Shown one piece after another: positions 19,372 to 29,908 of a DNA stretch of 59,563 nucleotides. This stretch comes from Moorena sp. SIO3H5 (GTDB taxonomy: Bacteria > Cyanobacteriota > Cyanobacteriia > Cyanobacteriales > Coleofasciculaceae). How positions within the stretch are numbered: position 1 is the stretch's first letter; each line of letters opens with the position of its first letter. The position numbers were made by a program, and so were the translations under genes. The notes under the pieces are model-generated. The model made no database searches and was not told where the DNA came from. It worked only from the letters and a program-made list of their open reading frames with translations. Location of the stretch: contig NZ_JAAHHS010000026.1 in assembly GCF_010692395.1 (NCBI RefSeq), positions 1 to 59,563 of the forward strand, read 5' to 3'.

Positions 19372-20631
19372 ATGCCTTCCATGCTTAACCTAAATCATTT
19401 TCAATCAGGAACTGCTGCTGTTTTAGCCCTTGGACTCACCGCCACCACCATGGCTCCCCTAGTCGCACCTGCTCCCTCCTTTGCCCAAAGCACTAACTTT
19501 ATTGATGTTTCATCCAACTACTGGGCAAGTGATTTTATTGGGGAATTATCCCAGCGCGGTATTATTGCCGGATTTCCTGATGGCTCCTTCAGACCAAATG
19601 CACCAGTGACCCGCGCTCAGTTTGCAGCAATGCTGCGTAAAGCAAATCAAGATTTCAATAAACCCGCCATTCGCGGTGGCAACAGTTTCGTGGATGTTGC
19701 TTCCAACTACTGGGCAAATCCTGCCATTCAGGAAGCCTACCAAACCGGATTTCTGAGTGGTTATCCTGGTAATATCTTTAGACCTGAACAAAATATTCCC
19801 CGTGAACAAGTTTTAGTTGCCCTTTCTAATGGACTGAATTTCTCTTCCAGCGGTTCTACCTCAGAACTGGTCAGTTTCTACCGGGACGGCAACCAAATTT
19901 CTAACTTTGCCCGTGCTCCTATCGCTGCTGCTACAGAAAATCGTTTGGTGGTTAATTATCCTAACGTTGCCTTTCTCAATCCGACTCGGAATGCAACTCG
20001 TGCAGAAGTTGCAGCTTTTATGTACCAAGCGCTGGTAGCAACAGAACAAGCCCCAGTGATTAGCTCCCAATACATTATCGATCCCAATCCAGCACCTGTA
20101 GCCTTCACAATTCCCGCAGGTACTTCTATTCCGGTTAAGTACAAAAAAGATAAAATTCTCCTGGCCCAAGAGGAAACTATTCCCCTAACCCTGACAGTGG
20201 ATTTAAACATTACCACTGCTGATGAGGGCAAGTTGCTGATTCCTGCTGGTAGTGAAGTGGTTGGTGAACTGCGTGCTACAGAAAAGGGAGCTCAGTTTGT
20301 AGCTCAGCAGCTGTTGATCAATGGTGAAACCCTATCCTTTAATGCCACCTCTGAGGAAATTACCACCACTGAAACCATTCGCAAGGGTAGCAATCCAGGC
20401 AGTATCCTAAAAGATGCAGCAGTTGGTACCGCTGCCGCCGCTGCTATCTCTGCCGTTACCGGTGACCGTGCGATCGCTACAGAAGAAATCTTGATTGGAG
20501 TTAGTTCTGGTATCGCTTTAAATATCGGCAAACGTTTATTCGGTAGCAGCAGTGTTGACCTATTTGTGGTTGAACCAGAAACTGACTTACAGCTTACCAT
20601 CGACTCTGACTTGGTAATTAGCAGTCGGTAA
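19372..20631 (+). CDS. S-layer homology (SLH) domain protein, exported
   Basis: 419 aa. A signal peptide ends near PSFAQS (residue about 39). Three SLH modules follow: FIDVSSNYWASDFI..FPDGSFRP (about 43-95), FVDVASNYWANPAI..YPGNIFRP (about 105-155), and a weaker one ending LNPTRNATRAEVAAFMY (about 180-225). The C-terminal half is beta-rich, with IPAGTSIPVKY and LIPAGSEVVGEL resembling the TrbI/VirB10-like fold, and an alanine-rich helix. SLH modules bind secondary cell wall polymer, so the protein probably attaches to the peptidoglycan side of the envelope. ATG at 19372; an ATG three codons later is also possible. Confidence 0.85.
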   Translation: MPSMLNLNHFQSGTAAVLALGLTATTMAPLVAPAPSFAQSTNFIDVSSNYWASDFIGELSQRGIIAGFPDGSFRPNAPVTRAQFAAMLRKANQDFNKPAIRGGNSFVDVASNYWANPAIQEAYQTGFLSGYPGNIFRPEQNIPREQVLVALSNGLNFSSSGSTSELVSFYRDGNQISNFARAPIAAATENRLVVNYPNVAFLNPTRNATRAEVAAFMYQALVATEQAPVISSQYIIDPNPAPVAFTIPAGTSIPVKYKKDKILLAQEETIPLTLTVDLNITTADEGKLLIPAGSEVVGELRATEKGAQFVAQQLLINGETLSFNATSEEITTTETIRKGSNPGSILKDAAVGTAAAAAISAVTGDRAIATEEILIGVSSGIALNIGKRLFGSSSVDLFVVEPETDLQLTIDSDLVISSR

Positions 20632-20735
20632 CTAGAGATGTGGAGAGTTAACTGTTGAGAGGATCATAAATTCACAAATCACAGCCAACCTCTCAACGCT
20701 CAACAACAACTATCTACTGAGCAATTACTAAAGGT

Positions 20736-22157
20736 CTACTGAGCGTAAGTCAACCAAACGATAAAGGTTGTTCCAATCCTTGAGTTATCTTGACCATGAC
20801 TAATGGATAATTCCCCATTTTCCTCAGTCGATAGTAGTTTGGCAGGACTCAAAACTTCAATATCACCCTGCATGTATGCCATCAGTTCTTTTGCGATCGC
20901 TAATCCTAAACCAGTGCCAGGGATAGGACCATTAGCTTGAACTCCCCGATAATGCCGCTCAAACAGATGGTCTAAGTCTTCTGGAGCAATACCTGGACCA
21001 GTATCACTAATTGCGATCGCTATGGCATCACCATGTGAAAGCCATTGTCCAACACCAACTTGGATATCAATTTTTCCCCCTGCTGGGGTATACTTCAAAG
21101 CATTGTCAATCAAATTACTCAACACTTCCCGTAAAGCCTTAGGATTCCCTTTCACCAAAGGTAAGTTAGGGGCAATAGAGCAATGCAACTCCAAATTAGC
21201 CTCTTGAGTAATAGCGTCAGCAGATATAAGCAAGGGTTCTAAGACATCCTTGACCGCAAATGGTTCCAACGGAAGAGTTTTGTCCGTTAGTAGGGGAAAT
21301 TCCCCTGGGGTGGAGTGTGGTTCGGAGTGACTAGTTGGGTAAATCTCCCCAAGATCATCTGATTCTCGGGATGAGGAAGCCTCAGCGGTAGTTACAGGTA
21401 ACGTGAGGGATGCTGTATCGGTTTGGTTCATATCCAGGCAAGCATCAAACTGTTGCAGCAACTCCTGTAAGCGATCGCTTTCTCGTATAATGCTCGAAGC
21501 CACTGGATAGTTTTTATCTCCTGGGACCAGTCGCTTCAGCAATAGCTTACCAAAGGTACGTAACGCCATCAGGGGATTACGAAATTGATGGAGCAGATCA
21601 TCAAGCATATCCCGTTGTTTGGCCTGTAGACGTCTTTGCTGAGTCAACTGCTGCTCAAACCAACCTTGACGCTGTTCTATGACATATGCGATCGCTAAGG
21701 TTCTAGCAATGCGTTCTACACTTGCCTGTTCTGTGTGATTCCAAGGTCTATCATCACGAACACTCACCAATAATCCCATCACTATCCCTTCATGGATTAG
21801 AGGTAAAACGATTTGGTGCTGCTGCTGTAGAGAATTTTCAGATCCTACAAAAGAGGTTGAACCCAAATCTTGCTCTTGGTTATTTCCCTGAGGCAGTAGC
21901 CGAGGTAAGCTGCTGGATAATCGAGGAATCTGATCAATCTCACCTATTTTCTGTGGCAAAACCCAGTCAGGATCACTCATATCCCGCACAGTACTTGTTT
22001 CCGGATAAACTACCACAGGAATTAGCTTTGCCTGATTGCCCTCAAGGAATTCTTCCGTTAAATATACAGCACCACTAGCTGCTCCCAGTCCTTGGGTTAA
22101 TAAAGCCACTTGGTTTCGACACAGGGAGACAAATTCTGAACTGACGCGAGTGAACAT
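20736..22157 (-). CDS. Sensor histidine kinase with GAF-like input domain
   Basis: 473 aa from the ATG at 22157. Residues about 1-150 form a GAF-like sensor; a coiled segment leads to the HisKA box DLLHQFRNPLMALRTFGK (His near 190). An unusual ~60-residue Ser/Glu-rich linker precedes the HATPase domain, with the N-box SNLIDNALKYTPAGG, G1 DTGPGIAPEDL and G2 GTGLGLAIAKEL. No membrane segment is visible, so it senses a cytoplasmic signal. No response regulator is adjacent, making it an orphan kinase by location. Confidence 0.9.
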   Translation of the reverse strand: MFTRVSSEFVSLCRNQVALLTQGLGAASGAVYLTEEFLEGNQAKLIPVVVYPETSTVRDMSDPDWVLPQKIGEIDQIPRLSSSLPRLLPQGNNQEQDLGSTSFVGSENSLQQQHQIVLPLIHEGIVMGLLVSVRDDRPWNHTEQASVERIARTLAIAYVIEQRQGWFEQQLTQQRRLQAKQRDMLDDLLHQFRNPLMALRTFGKLLLKRLVPGDKNYPVASSIIRESDRLQELLQQFDACLDMNQTDTASLTLPVTTAEASSSRESDDLGEIYPTSHSEPHSTPGEFPLLTDKTLPLEPFAVKDVLEPLLISADAITQEANLELHCSIAPNLPLVKGNPKALREVLSNLIDNALKYTPAGGKIDIQVGVGQWLSHGDAIAIAISDTGPGIAPEDLDHLFERHYRGVQANGPIPGTGLGLAIAKELMAYMQGDIEVLSPAKLLSTEENGELSISHGQDNSRIGTTFIVWLTYAQ

Positions 22158-22618
22158 GAGCAATAGATGAGTGATCTGGGTTAATCCTACTGGAAGTTAA
22201 GCCACTATCAGCTTTACTTCTATAATGTCGAACCCCTTAAAGAATTGACTATTATGCTAAGCATGAGCTTTAGTCATCAGTAATCAGTCATTAGACCTCT
22301 GGCAAATATCTGTTACATCCGTTCGCCTATCATCCCATCACCCCATCACCTGATCACCCCATCAGTGTAATTGTTGGATGAGTTTAAGGCTATTTTTTCT
22401 AATTATATTGAATTTTTATTAAATATATTAAATTTTTGTATTAATTTTCCGGAGGTAATCAGGAAAACAAAAATCCCCTAACCTATTGGTGTCAAAGGTT
22501 TCAGCCTGGTTGTTTAGTTCTATGACAAGAGCTTGATCTTTTTAGAAAGAGTCGATATAATTTCGACGGCTTTTGTAACTATCTTTACAATTGCCAGCAA
22601 AAAGAGGAGGTAAAAAGG
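22158..22618. promoter_or_regulatory. Promoter region of the DUF3155 gene
   Basis: A strong housekeeping-type promoter is visible: -35 TTGATC (22533-22538), a 17-nt spacer, and -10 TATAAT (22556-22561). A degenerate 7-nt array (CATCACC-like) lies at about 22331-22366. The rest is AT-rich. Confidence 0.65.
22604..22610 (+). promoter_or_regulatory. Ribosome binding site fixing a TTG start
   Basis: GAGGAGG lies 8 nt before the TTG at 22619. It supports TTG as the true start, because no in-frame ATG gives the full conserved N-terminus. Confidence 0.7.
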
Positions 22619-22936
22619 TTGGCAAGAAGACGTAAGCGTAAGAGTCGCCGCCGCCAAGAAGGGCGCAAGATACTTGAGCATGTACCTCAGTACAATCTAG
22701 AAAGTGGCGAGTATAAACCGGTTACAGCAGCACGCGCATACATTCGGTCACAAGGGATAGTTCCACCTGCCCTACTACTGGTCAAACGTAACGAGCATAC
22801 CACAGACCGTTATTTCTGGGCAGAAAAAGGGCTCTTCGGTGCCCAATATGTGGAAGAGAATCATTTTCTGTTTCCCAGTTTGCGATTAATCAACTCTCCC
22901 TTAAAAAAGGTAGGGGTTGTCGCTCGTAGCCGCTGA
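22619..22936 (+). CDS. DUF3155 family protein
   Basis: 105 aa with a TTG start. The first 16 residues are almost all basic (ARRRKRKSRRRQEGRK), then HVPQYNLESGEYKPVTAARAYI and a conserved body with TTDRYFWAEKGLFGAQY. The family is cyanobacterial and of unknown function; the basic N-terminus suggests contact with nucleic acid. It has its own strong promoter and ribosome binding site and is followed by a perfect hairpin, so it is a single-gene unit. Confidence 0.85.
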   Translation: MARRRKRKSRRRQEGRKILEHVPQYNLESGEYKPVTAARAYIRSQGIVPPALLLVKRNEHTTDRYFWAEKGLFGAQYVEENHFLFPSLRLINSPLKKVGVVARSR

Positions 22937-22970
22937 AACCTTACTGGTAATATTTATTGAAAGTGCTTTT

Positions 22971-23012
22971 ACTTAGCCCTCCTCAAACTCAAAGGCTTGA
23001 GGAGGGCTAAGT
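22971..23012. terminator. Perfect 16-bp hairpin between convergent genes
   Basis: ACTTAGCCCTCCTCAA and TTGAGGAGGGCTAAGT are exact inverted repeats with a 10-nt loop, located between the convergent DUF3155 and CcbB-like genes. There is no clear U-tract on either side, but the position fits a bidirectional terminator. Confidence 0.65.
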
Positions 23013-23070
23013 ATCTTGGTAAAATTACCTATTATGGTTATAGTGTGGGAAGATGTCAAACCCTGCTTGC

Positions 23071-23619
23071 TTACGACAAGGGTTTTAGTTTGAGAGACTG
23101 TTGAAGTTGTATTAGTTCATCGCGATGGCCAGTGACTATAACCAAACATTGCTCCGCAGCGGCTTGATCCCCAGGGGCTTGGGTAGACGCTGATTCTAAT
23201 TTTAGAGATACCTGTTCGAGTCGCTCAGCTTTTTTCCAATAAAAAACCCCTGCAGCGGGAGCTAGTGCCACTAGCCCCAAAAAGACCTTAGTCAAAGTCG
23301 GAAACAAAATAGATAGCACTAGGGATAAGCAGAGTATACCGCAGGCAGCCAGGACGGTTAAAAAGATAGCCATAAACCAACTCGCTCGGACTATCCCCTG
23401 GAACGTGACTTGATTAGTAGCAGCATCGACCGCCACCACCTGGTAGGCTCTTTGATAAAAATATTGCTTCAACTGGTTTAGAAGCGATTCTTCTGTTTCT
23501 GGGGAAGCTAACTTGACTTGTTGTATTCGGTCTTTGACAGAGGCTCGAATAAAGAAAAACAAACCTACTGCCAATAAAAGGGTTAGCCAAACTGTAGAAG
23601 CAAGAATAGTTGTATTCAC
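23071..23619 (-). CDS. Cofactor assembly of complex C subunit B-like membrane protein, tentative
   Basis: 182 aa from a GTG at 23619. One hydrophobic segment at residues about 7-26 and two more at about 80-125, with a soluble segment between them (YFYQRAYQVVAVDAATNQ) and a C-terminal soluble tail. The pattern matches cyanobacterial proteins annotated as CCB2/CCB4-like factors, which help attach heme c(i) covalently to cytochrome b6 of the b6f complex. The identification rests on recall of the family and should be confirmed by profile search. Monocistronic. Confidence 0.6.
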   Translation of the reverse strand: MNTTILASTVWLTLLLAVGLFFFIRASVKDRIQQVKLASPETEESLLNQLKQYFYQRAYQVVAVDAATNQVTFQGIVRASWFMAIFLTVLAACGILCLSLVLSILFPTLTKVFLGLVALAPAAGVFYWKKAERLEQVSLKLESASTQAPGDQAAAEQCLVIVTGHRDELIQLQQSLKLKPLS

Positions 23620-23869
23620 TGAATATTAACTATAAAAATACACATCCTCTGCTACTACTTTACAATTTATTAGACACGCTTTGGTCAGGTAAAGCTACTC
23701 CGTACCCACTAGCTAGAGGCTGTAAGATGCTGGTATGGGTAGATGGCTAGCAGCTAGCATGTCCTGAATTCACCTGAATTCACATCTGGGCAAGACAATG
23801 CATCACCTGACTTCTGTTATGCCACCAGGGTTTTGACGGGAAAGCACCCTGGAAAAAATTGCTACTTCC

Positions 23870-24277
23870 CTACCTAACTGACTCAACAACAGACTGGTGG
23901 CAGGGAGTCCTTGATTGAATTTTACCCACTGTTTCCTCAGCCATATAGTCATGCCAAAAACTGGCAAGTTCTATAGCTTTCTCCTGCCACTCTGGGCAGA
24001 TTTGATACATCCTGCGTGGGCGTCCTCTTCCTTCTACTTTTTGCCAGTAGGCTGAAATTGCCTGTTTTTCTTCAAGAAACTTCAGTGCACTGTAGAGGAC
24101 AGTATCTGAAAGTCGATAGGTGGGGTATTCTTGTTCTAGTTGTTGGATCAGTTGTGTTCCATAAGATTCTCCTTGCAACAACACCGAGAGAACATAGCAT
24201 ACGGCTAATTCTTTATTGAGATAGTTGGGTGGAGGATCTTGGAAAAAGCTATAGATATCTTCGAATTTCATCTGCAT
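23870..24277 (-). CDS. PadR-family transcriptional regulator
   Basis: 135 aa (133 from the second ATG at 24271). The winged helix-turn-helix covers residues about 22-95: LAVCYVLSVLLQGESYGTQ, then LSDTVLYSALKFLEEKQ, and the wing WQKVEGRGRPRRMY. A short C-terminal helix would give the dimer. PadR proteins usually repress neighbouring detoxification or transport genes; here no such target is adjacent, and the 720 bp upstream carries no gene. Confidence 0.85.
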   Translation of the reverse strand: MQMKFEDIYSFFQDPPPNYLNKELAVCYVLSVLLQGESYGTQLIQQLEQEYPTYRLSDTVLYSALKFLEEKQAISAYWQKVEGRGRPRRMYQICPEWQEKAIELASFWHDYMAEETVGKIQSRTPCHQSVVESVR

Positions 24278-25000
24278 ATATAGTTGGAATTCCCAGTTCT
24301 TCTACATGGGATTAGAGGGTTTTCTGGCAAATACTCATGGTTGGAGGCACCCTGGGAAATTCACGCGCGTTTTGCAGTGAGTTTTATTTAAACGACTAAC
24401 CTGTGTAGGTACATCGCTATCACACTTTATAACTTAAAAATCTCTGGCGTAGGGTTTAAATACCTCCCTAATTTGATGAAAGTTTAATGAATTTTGGACT
24501 TAACACACCTAAAAAGTAAAGATCAACTTTAATAATTGCTCGAAACCCTAATCCTAAACTTCTGACTATCAAGGGGAACATCGGGAAGGAAGACAAGACA
24601 ACGATGGGAGCTAGAGACAATGATCGAGGATGGATGGAAGGATGGGGGGATGGAGGAATTAATATCTAGCAATCTTTGTGGGGGTTGGTATAAGTGGGGG
24701 TTGGTATAACACAAAAGTAAACCATTAATGTGGATTATCTCACATACCACCGATTCAGGCAGGTTTTTTAGAAAATTAACGGTTCCGCTAAGAAGTCCCT
24801 CAGCGCTTTATCTGGGATTTAGCTGGGGATGAATTGCGAGTGTGATCAATCCTTGTCACAATAAAGTCGTTGGTTGCTGACCCTGCCCGACCGACCACAA
24901 GGGTGTTTAGCTTCCAGCCCAAGATTAGCCCTACGTCTTTTCGCGTTTTGGAGCGCGTGGTAGGCGGTTCAAAAGTGATTACTCAAGGGACACAGCCCCC
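24278..25000. other. 723-bp gene-free region
   Basis: No convincing gene, although short open frames exist. Around 24597-24660 there is a purine-rich stretch with GGATGGA-like units, probably a decayed 7-nt array, followed by two direct GTGGGGGTTGGTATAA copies (around 24676-24707). The right end should hold the DUF3611 promoter. Confidence 0.5.
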
Positions 25001-25570
25001 ATGCGAGAAATATCTGACACTTCCATCCCACCAGCTCGTCAAAAAATTGCCCTAACCCTGCGCAGATTCGGTTGGATTTCCTTCTGGACTCAGTTAATCC
25101 TAGGGGTTATTTCTACCCTGATTTTAGTATTTGCAGGGTTTACCCTTGCCACCCCTCAACCTGACAATCAAGCGGGTCAAGGAATCGGCTTCGGTCTTTT
25201 TTTCGTAGTTTGTGGACTAGTGGCTTTAGCTATAGGCATTTATTTTGCCTTCCGTTACACTGGAATCGCTAGTCGGCTGCTAGCTGCCAATGGGTCAGAC
25301 ATACCAAGCAAAGCTCAAACCCTTCAAACGATTAGGCTGGGCTTGATTGTCAGTTTAGTAGGAATGTTATTGACCATCATTGGCTCATTTGCAGTCATAG
25401 GCAGCCTTGTCGCCCTAGCTCTAGCTGAGCAACAAAATCCAGTTGGGTTGGCTTGTAATGATGTTCCACCGATAGACCTGTTTGTTGTACAGGCAAACAT
25501 CAACACTATTTTTGCTAATTTTGTTGGCATAGCCATTTCCCTGTGGCTATTTAATCGAGTCAGTCGCTAG
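25001..25570 (+). CDS. DUF3611 family membrane protein
   Basis: 189 aa with four hydrophobic segments (residues about 25-50, 65-85, 105-135 and 160-180). The sequence FGWISFWTQLILGVIS, then GIYFAFRYTGIASRLL, is typical of this family of cyanobacteria and plastids, whose function is unknown. ATG at 25001. The stop codon is followed within about 7 bp by a long 7-nt array. Confidence 0.85.
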   Translation: MREISDTSIPPARQKIALTLRRFGWISFWTQLILGVISTLILVFAGFTLATPQPDNQAGQGIGFGLFFVVCGLVALAIGIYFAFRYTGIASRLLAANGSDIPSKAQTLQTIRLGLIVSLVGMLLTIIGSFAVIGSLVALALAEQQNPVGLACNDVPPIDLFVVQANINTIFANFVGIAISLWLFNRVSR

Positions 25571-25576
25571 GGAACA

Positions 25577-25735
25577 TACCCGACTCCCGACTCCCGACTC
25601 CCGACTCCCGAGTCCCGAGTCCCGACTCCCGACACCCGACTCCCGACTCCCGACACCCGACACCCGACACCCGACACCCGACACCCTACTCCCTACTCCC
25701 TACTCCCTACTCCCTACTCCCTACTCCCTACTCCC
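25577..25735. repeat. Mosaic 7-nt array (CTCCCGA, CACCCGA, CTCCCTA)
   Basis: About 22 heptamers. Three monomer types occur in blocks (CTCCCGA with a few GTCCCGA, then ACACCCG, then CTCCCTA), as if the array expanded in successive waves from different variants. Confidence 0.9.
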
Positions 25736-25839
25736 AAGAAAACTTAATTGCCGTTGGCAAGAAAACTGTGGCAAATTGGTGAAGTTAGATCCATGTTGCT
25801 CAGATGAGTACCGATCATGCGATCGCGCCATTTTAGTAG

Positions 25840-27132
<1,293 letters not shown>

Positions 27133-27217
27133 TACCATGAGCCTAGAGCCTAGAGCCTAATTGCAATGCCTATACAATAGAAAAATGAAGTTAACATTAC
27201 ATTAAATAAATTCTTAT

Positions 27218-28309
27218 ATGTCAATTTTGGCGGCGATTGCAGTTTTGGCAGTCTTGATTCTTGTTCACGAGCTTGGTCATTTTATGGCAGCTCGTCTGCA
27301 AGGAATCTATGCCAATCGCTTTTCTCTTGGCTTTGGTCCAATTCTCTGGAAATATCAGGGTCCAGAAACTGAGTATGCAGTGCGAGCGATTCCCCTAGGG
27401 GGGTTTGTGGGTTTTCCTGATGATGACCCCGATAGCGATATTCCCCCCAATGACCCCAATTTGCTCCGCAACCGACCGATTCTAGACCGGGCAATTGTGA
27501 TTAGTGCTGGTGTCATTGCTAACTTAGTCTTTGCTTACTTCCTGCTTGTGACTCAGATAGGAATGGTTGGCATCTCCCAATTTAACTACCAACCGGGTGT
27601 GGTAGTGCCTACACTTGCCCCAGAAAGCAGTTTAGTGGCTACAGAAGCAGGCATCAAACCAAGAGACTTAATTCTCGCCGTAGATGGTCAAGAGTTGGAA
27701 GCAAACCGGGAAGGGATTACTTTCCTGATGAAAGCGATTCAAAATCATCCCAACCAGCCCCTCCAAATGCGGATTCAGCGTCAAAAACAAACGCTACTGT
27801 TGAAGGTGGTTCCGGAACCAGGGATAGATGGGAAAGGAAAAATTGGTGTACAACTTTCTCCCAATGGAGAGGAAGTGCGTCAACGTGCTGGTAGTTTGCT
27901 GGAGGTATTCAGTCGTGGTGCCGAAGAATATCAACGTATTACAGTCTTAACCTTGGAAGGCTTTGGTCAGCTACTGAGTAATTTTGGCGAAACGGCGGAA
28001 CAAGTGTCAGGTCCAGTGGCAATTGTGGCGATTGGAGCCGATATTGCTCGTTCCAATGCTGTCAATCTTTTGCAGTTTGCAGCTCTGATTAGTATAAATC
28101 TAGCGATTATTAATATTTTGCCCCTACCAGCCCTTGATGGTGGTCAGCTGGCTTTCTTACTGATTGAAGGACTTCGAGGTAAGCCCTTGCCCATGGAAGT
28201 ACAGCAGAATATTATGCAAACTGGGCTAGTGCTGCTTCTGGGTTTAGGTGTCTTCTTGATTATTCGGGATACAGCTAACCTGGGTTGGGTACAAAACTTA
28301 TTCCAGTAA
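27218..28309 (+). CDS. rseP: RIP metalloprotease, site-2 protease family (RseP)
   Basis: 363 aa. Zinc motif HELGH is in TM1 (residues about 17-21, LVHELGHFMAAR), and the third zinc ligand is in LPALDGGQL near residue 307. A single PDZ domain lies at about 125-200 (SLVATEAGIKPRDLILAVDGQE). The enzyme cuts regulatory membrane proteins within the bilayer after a first external cut, releasing sigma or other factors. Followed 17 bp later by a 7-nt array. Confidence 0.95.
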   Translation: MSILAAIAVLAVLILVHELGHFMAARLQGIYANRFSLGFGPILWKYQGPETEYAVRAIPLGGFVGFPDDDPDSDIPPNDPNLLRNRPILDRAIVISAGVIANLVFAYFLLVTQIGMVGISQFNYQPGVVVPTLAPESSLVATEAGIKPRDLILAVDGQELEANREGITFLMKAIQNHPNQPLQMRIQRQKQTLLLKVVPEPGIDGKGKIGVQLSPNGEEVRQRAGSLLEVFSRGAEEYQRITVLTLEGFGQLLSNFGETAEQVSGPVAIVAIGADIARSNAVNLLQFAALISINLAIINILPLPALDGGQLAFLLIEGLRGKPLPMEVQQNIMQTGLVLLLGLGVFLIIRDTANLGWVQNLFQ

Positions 28310-28325
28310 CCCGTGTTTGGTTGTT

Positions 28326-28472
28326 ACAGGTTGCAGGTTATAGGTTGCAGGTTATAGGTTGTAGGTTATAGGTTTCAGGTTATAGGTTTCAGGTTATAGG
28401 TTGCAGGTTATAGGTTGCAGGTTATAGGTTGCAGGTTATAGGTTGCAGGTTATAGGTTGCAGGTTATAGGTT
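28326..28472. repeat. 14-nt (2 x 7) tandem array
   Basis: About ten copies of a 14-nt unit composed of GGTTGCA and GGTTATA heptamers, with a few GGTTTCA variants, between rseP and nth. The same unit reappears after rpsN. Confidence 0.9.
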
Positions 28473-28558
28473 CAAAGATTTCTTGACCTAGGGAACGTTT
28501 ATCCTGTGGGTTTTACTGGTATAGCTTTAGAAGAGATTTACCCGAGATCTTCTCAACA

Positions 28559-28630
28559 TTGAACCTTCCAACCTTCCAACCTTCCAACCTTCCAACCTTC
28601 CAACCTTCCAACCTTCCAACCTTCCAACCC
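28559..28630. repeat. 8-nt array (AACCTTCC) directly upstream of nth
   Basis: About nine copies of an octamer end at the base before the nth ATG. An in-frame TTG at 28559 would translate the array as LPTFQPSN repeats; this is probably not the native start. Confidence 0.88.
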
Positions 28631-29326
28631 ATGAGTATTACCCGTAAATCGTCTGCCAAGCAGCAACGATCCCTAGAAATTCTAATTCGCCTGAAGCAAC
28701 TCTATCCGCACGCTACCTGTACACTGAATTACGAAACGCCAGTACAGTTACTGGTGGCAACCATTCTTTCAGCTCAATGCACTGATGAACGTGTGAATCA
28801 GGTCACACCAGGGTTGTTTGGCCAGTTTCCTGATGCTGTTGCGATCGCTAGTGCTGATATAGAAGTCTTGGAAACTTTAGTGCGCTCTACTGGCTTTTAT
28901 CGTAATAAGGCGAAAAATCTTCAAGGTGCCTGCCGCATGATTGTTAAGGAATACGGTGGTCAGGTACCGAAACAAATGGACAAACTCCTCAAGTTGCCCG
29001 GAGTTGCTCGTAAAACCGCCAATGTAGTACTTGCCCATGCCTATGGTATTAACCAGGGAGTCACTGTAGACACTCACGTCAAGCGCCTCAGTCAGCGTTT
29101 AGGATTGACAGAATACACCGATCCCATCAGGATTGAGCGAGATTTAATGGGGCTTTTGCCCCAGGAGGATTGGGAAAACTGGTCGATTCGGCTGATTTAT
29201 CATGGTAGAGCAATTTGTAAAGCCCGAAAACCTGATTGTGATGCTTGTGTTTTGGCGGATTTATGTACCAGTGCAGATCTGCCTCAGGTAACGACTACTA
29301 AAACAGATACCGGGAAAACTAATTAA
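28631..29326 (+). CDS. nth: Endonuclease III
   Basis: 231 aa from the ATG at 28631. The helix-hairpin-helix LLKLPGVARKTANVVL (residues about 120-135) carries the catalytic Lys, and the catalytic Asp is in TVDTHVKRL. The C-terminal 4Fe-4S cluster is CX6CX2CX5C in CKARKPDCDACVLADLC. The enzyme removes oxidised pyrimidines and cuts abasic sites in base excision repair. The repeat array immediately before the ATG removes any normal ribosome binding site at that distance, so translation initiation here is unusual. Confidence 0.95.
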   Translation: MSITRKSSAKQQRSLEILIRLKQLYPHATCTLNYETPVQLLVATILSAQCTDERVNQVTPGLFGQFPDAVAIASADIEVLETLVRSTGFYRNKAKNLQGACRMIVKEYGGQVPKQMDKLLKLPGVARKTANVVLAHAYGINQGVTVDTHVKRLSQRLGLTEYTDPIRIERDLMGLLPQEDWENWSIRLIYHGRAICKARKPDCDACVLADLCTSADLPQVTTTKTDTGKTN

Positions 29327-29384
29327 GGCGATCGGATAAGATAATAAGGCAGTGTCTTGTTAAAGAATAGAGTTTCGAGAATTA

Positions 29385-29687
29385 ATGGCTAAAAAATCAA
29401 TGATTGAGCGCGAAAAAAAGCGCAAAAAAATGGTAGAAAAGTACGCAGCTAAGCGGGAGGCGCTCAAGGAAGATTTTAAAAATGCTGCGACTCAACGAGA
29501 AAGGTTAGAGATCCACCGGAAAATACAACAGCTTCCCCGCAACAGTGCCCCCTGCCGTGTGCGGAACCGTTGTTGGGTTACAGGGCGTCCTCGAGGTTAC
29601 TACCGAGACTTTGGACTATCTCGCCATGTTTTGCGGGAATGGGCGCACCAAGGTCTATTGCCAGGTGTAGTTAAATCAAGCTGGTAG
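29385..29687 (+). CDS. rpsN: 30S ribosomal protein S14
   Basis: 100 aa, the long zinc-free form typical of cyanobacteria and plastids. Residues 1-30 are strongly basic ([17 protein letters not shown]), and the C-terminal half has [31 protein letters not shown], the core of S14. It assembles into the head of the small subunit. Here it stands outside a ribosomal protein operon, 58 bp after nth. Confidence 0.96.
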   Translation: MAKKSMIEREKKRKKMVEKYAAKREALKEDFKNAATQRERLEIHRKIQQLPRNSAPCRVRNRCWVTGRPRGYYRDFGLSRHVLREWAHQGLLPGVVKSSW

Positions 29688-29694
29688 ATTAACT

Positions 29695-29767
29695 GGTTGC
29701 AGGTTTTAGGTTGCAGGTTACAGGTTGCAGGTTACAGGTTGCAGGTTACAGGTTACAGGTTACAGGG
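29695..29767. repeat. 7-nt array (GGTTGCA/GGTTACA)
   Basis: About ten heptamers immediately after rpsN, related in sequence to the array at 28326-28472. Confidence 0.9.
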
Positions 29768-29908
29768 TAAAAGATTGTCTAACTTACCGTAGTCTACCCT
29801 TCGGGTTTTCCTACTGAAGAGCAGCATAGCCACTCTCCCTTAATCTTCAACGGGCTCTTGCATGACCCTCTCGGAACTTTCAACCTTAAAACCTTTAACC
29901 TGAAACCT

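Noticed and set aside
24870..25055. 61-codon open frame overlapping the DUF3611 start
   Set aside because: It overlaps a well-supported gene in another frame and has no conserved features.
25577..25735. CRISPR-like array
   Set aside because: Units are 7 nt with no spacers; no cas genes occur in the window. The same holds for the other tandem arrays.
28559..28630. N-terminal extension of endonuclease III by LPTFQPSN repeats from a TTG start
   Set aside because: The extension is the translation of an 8-nt array and the conserved protein starts at the ATG 28631.
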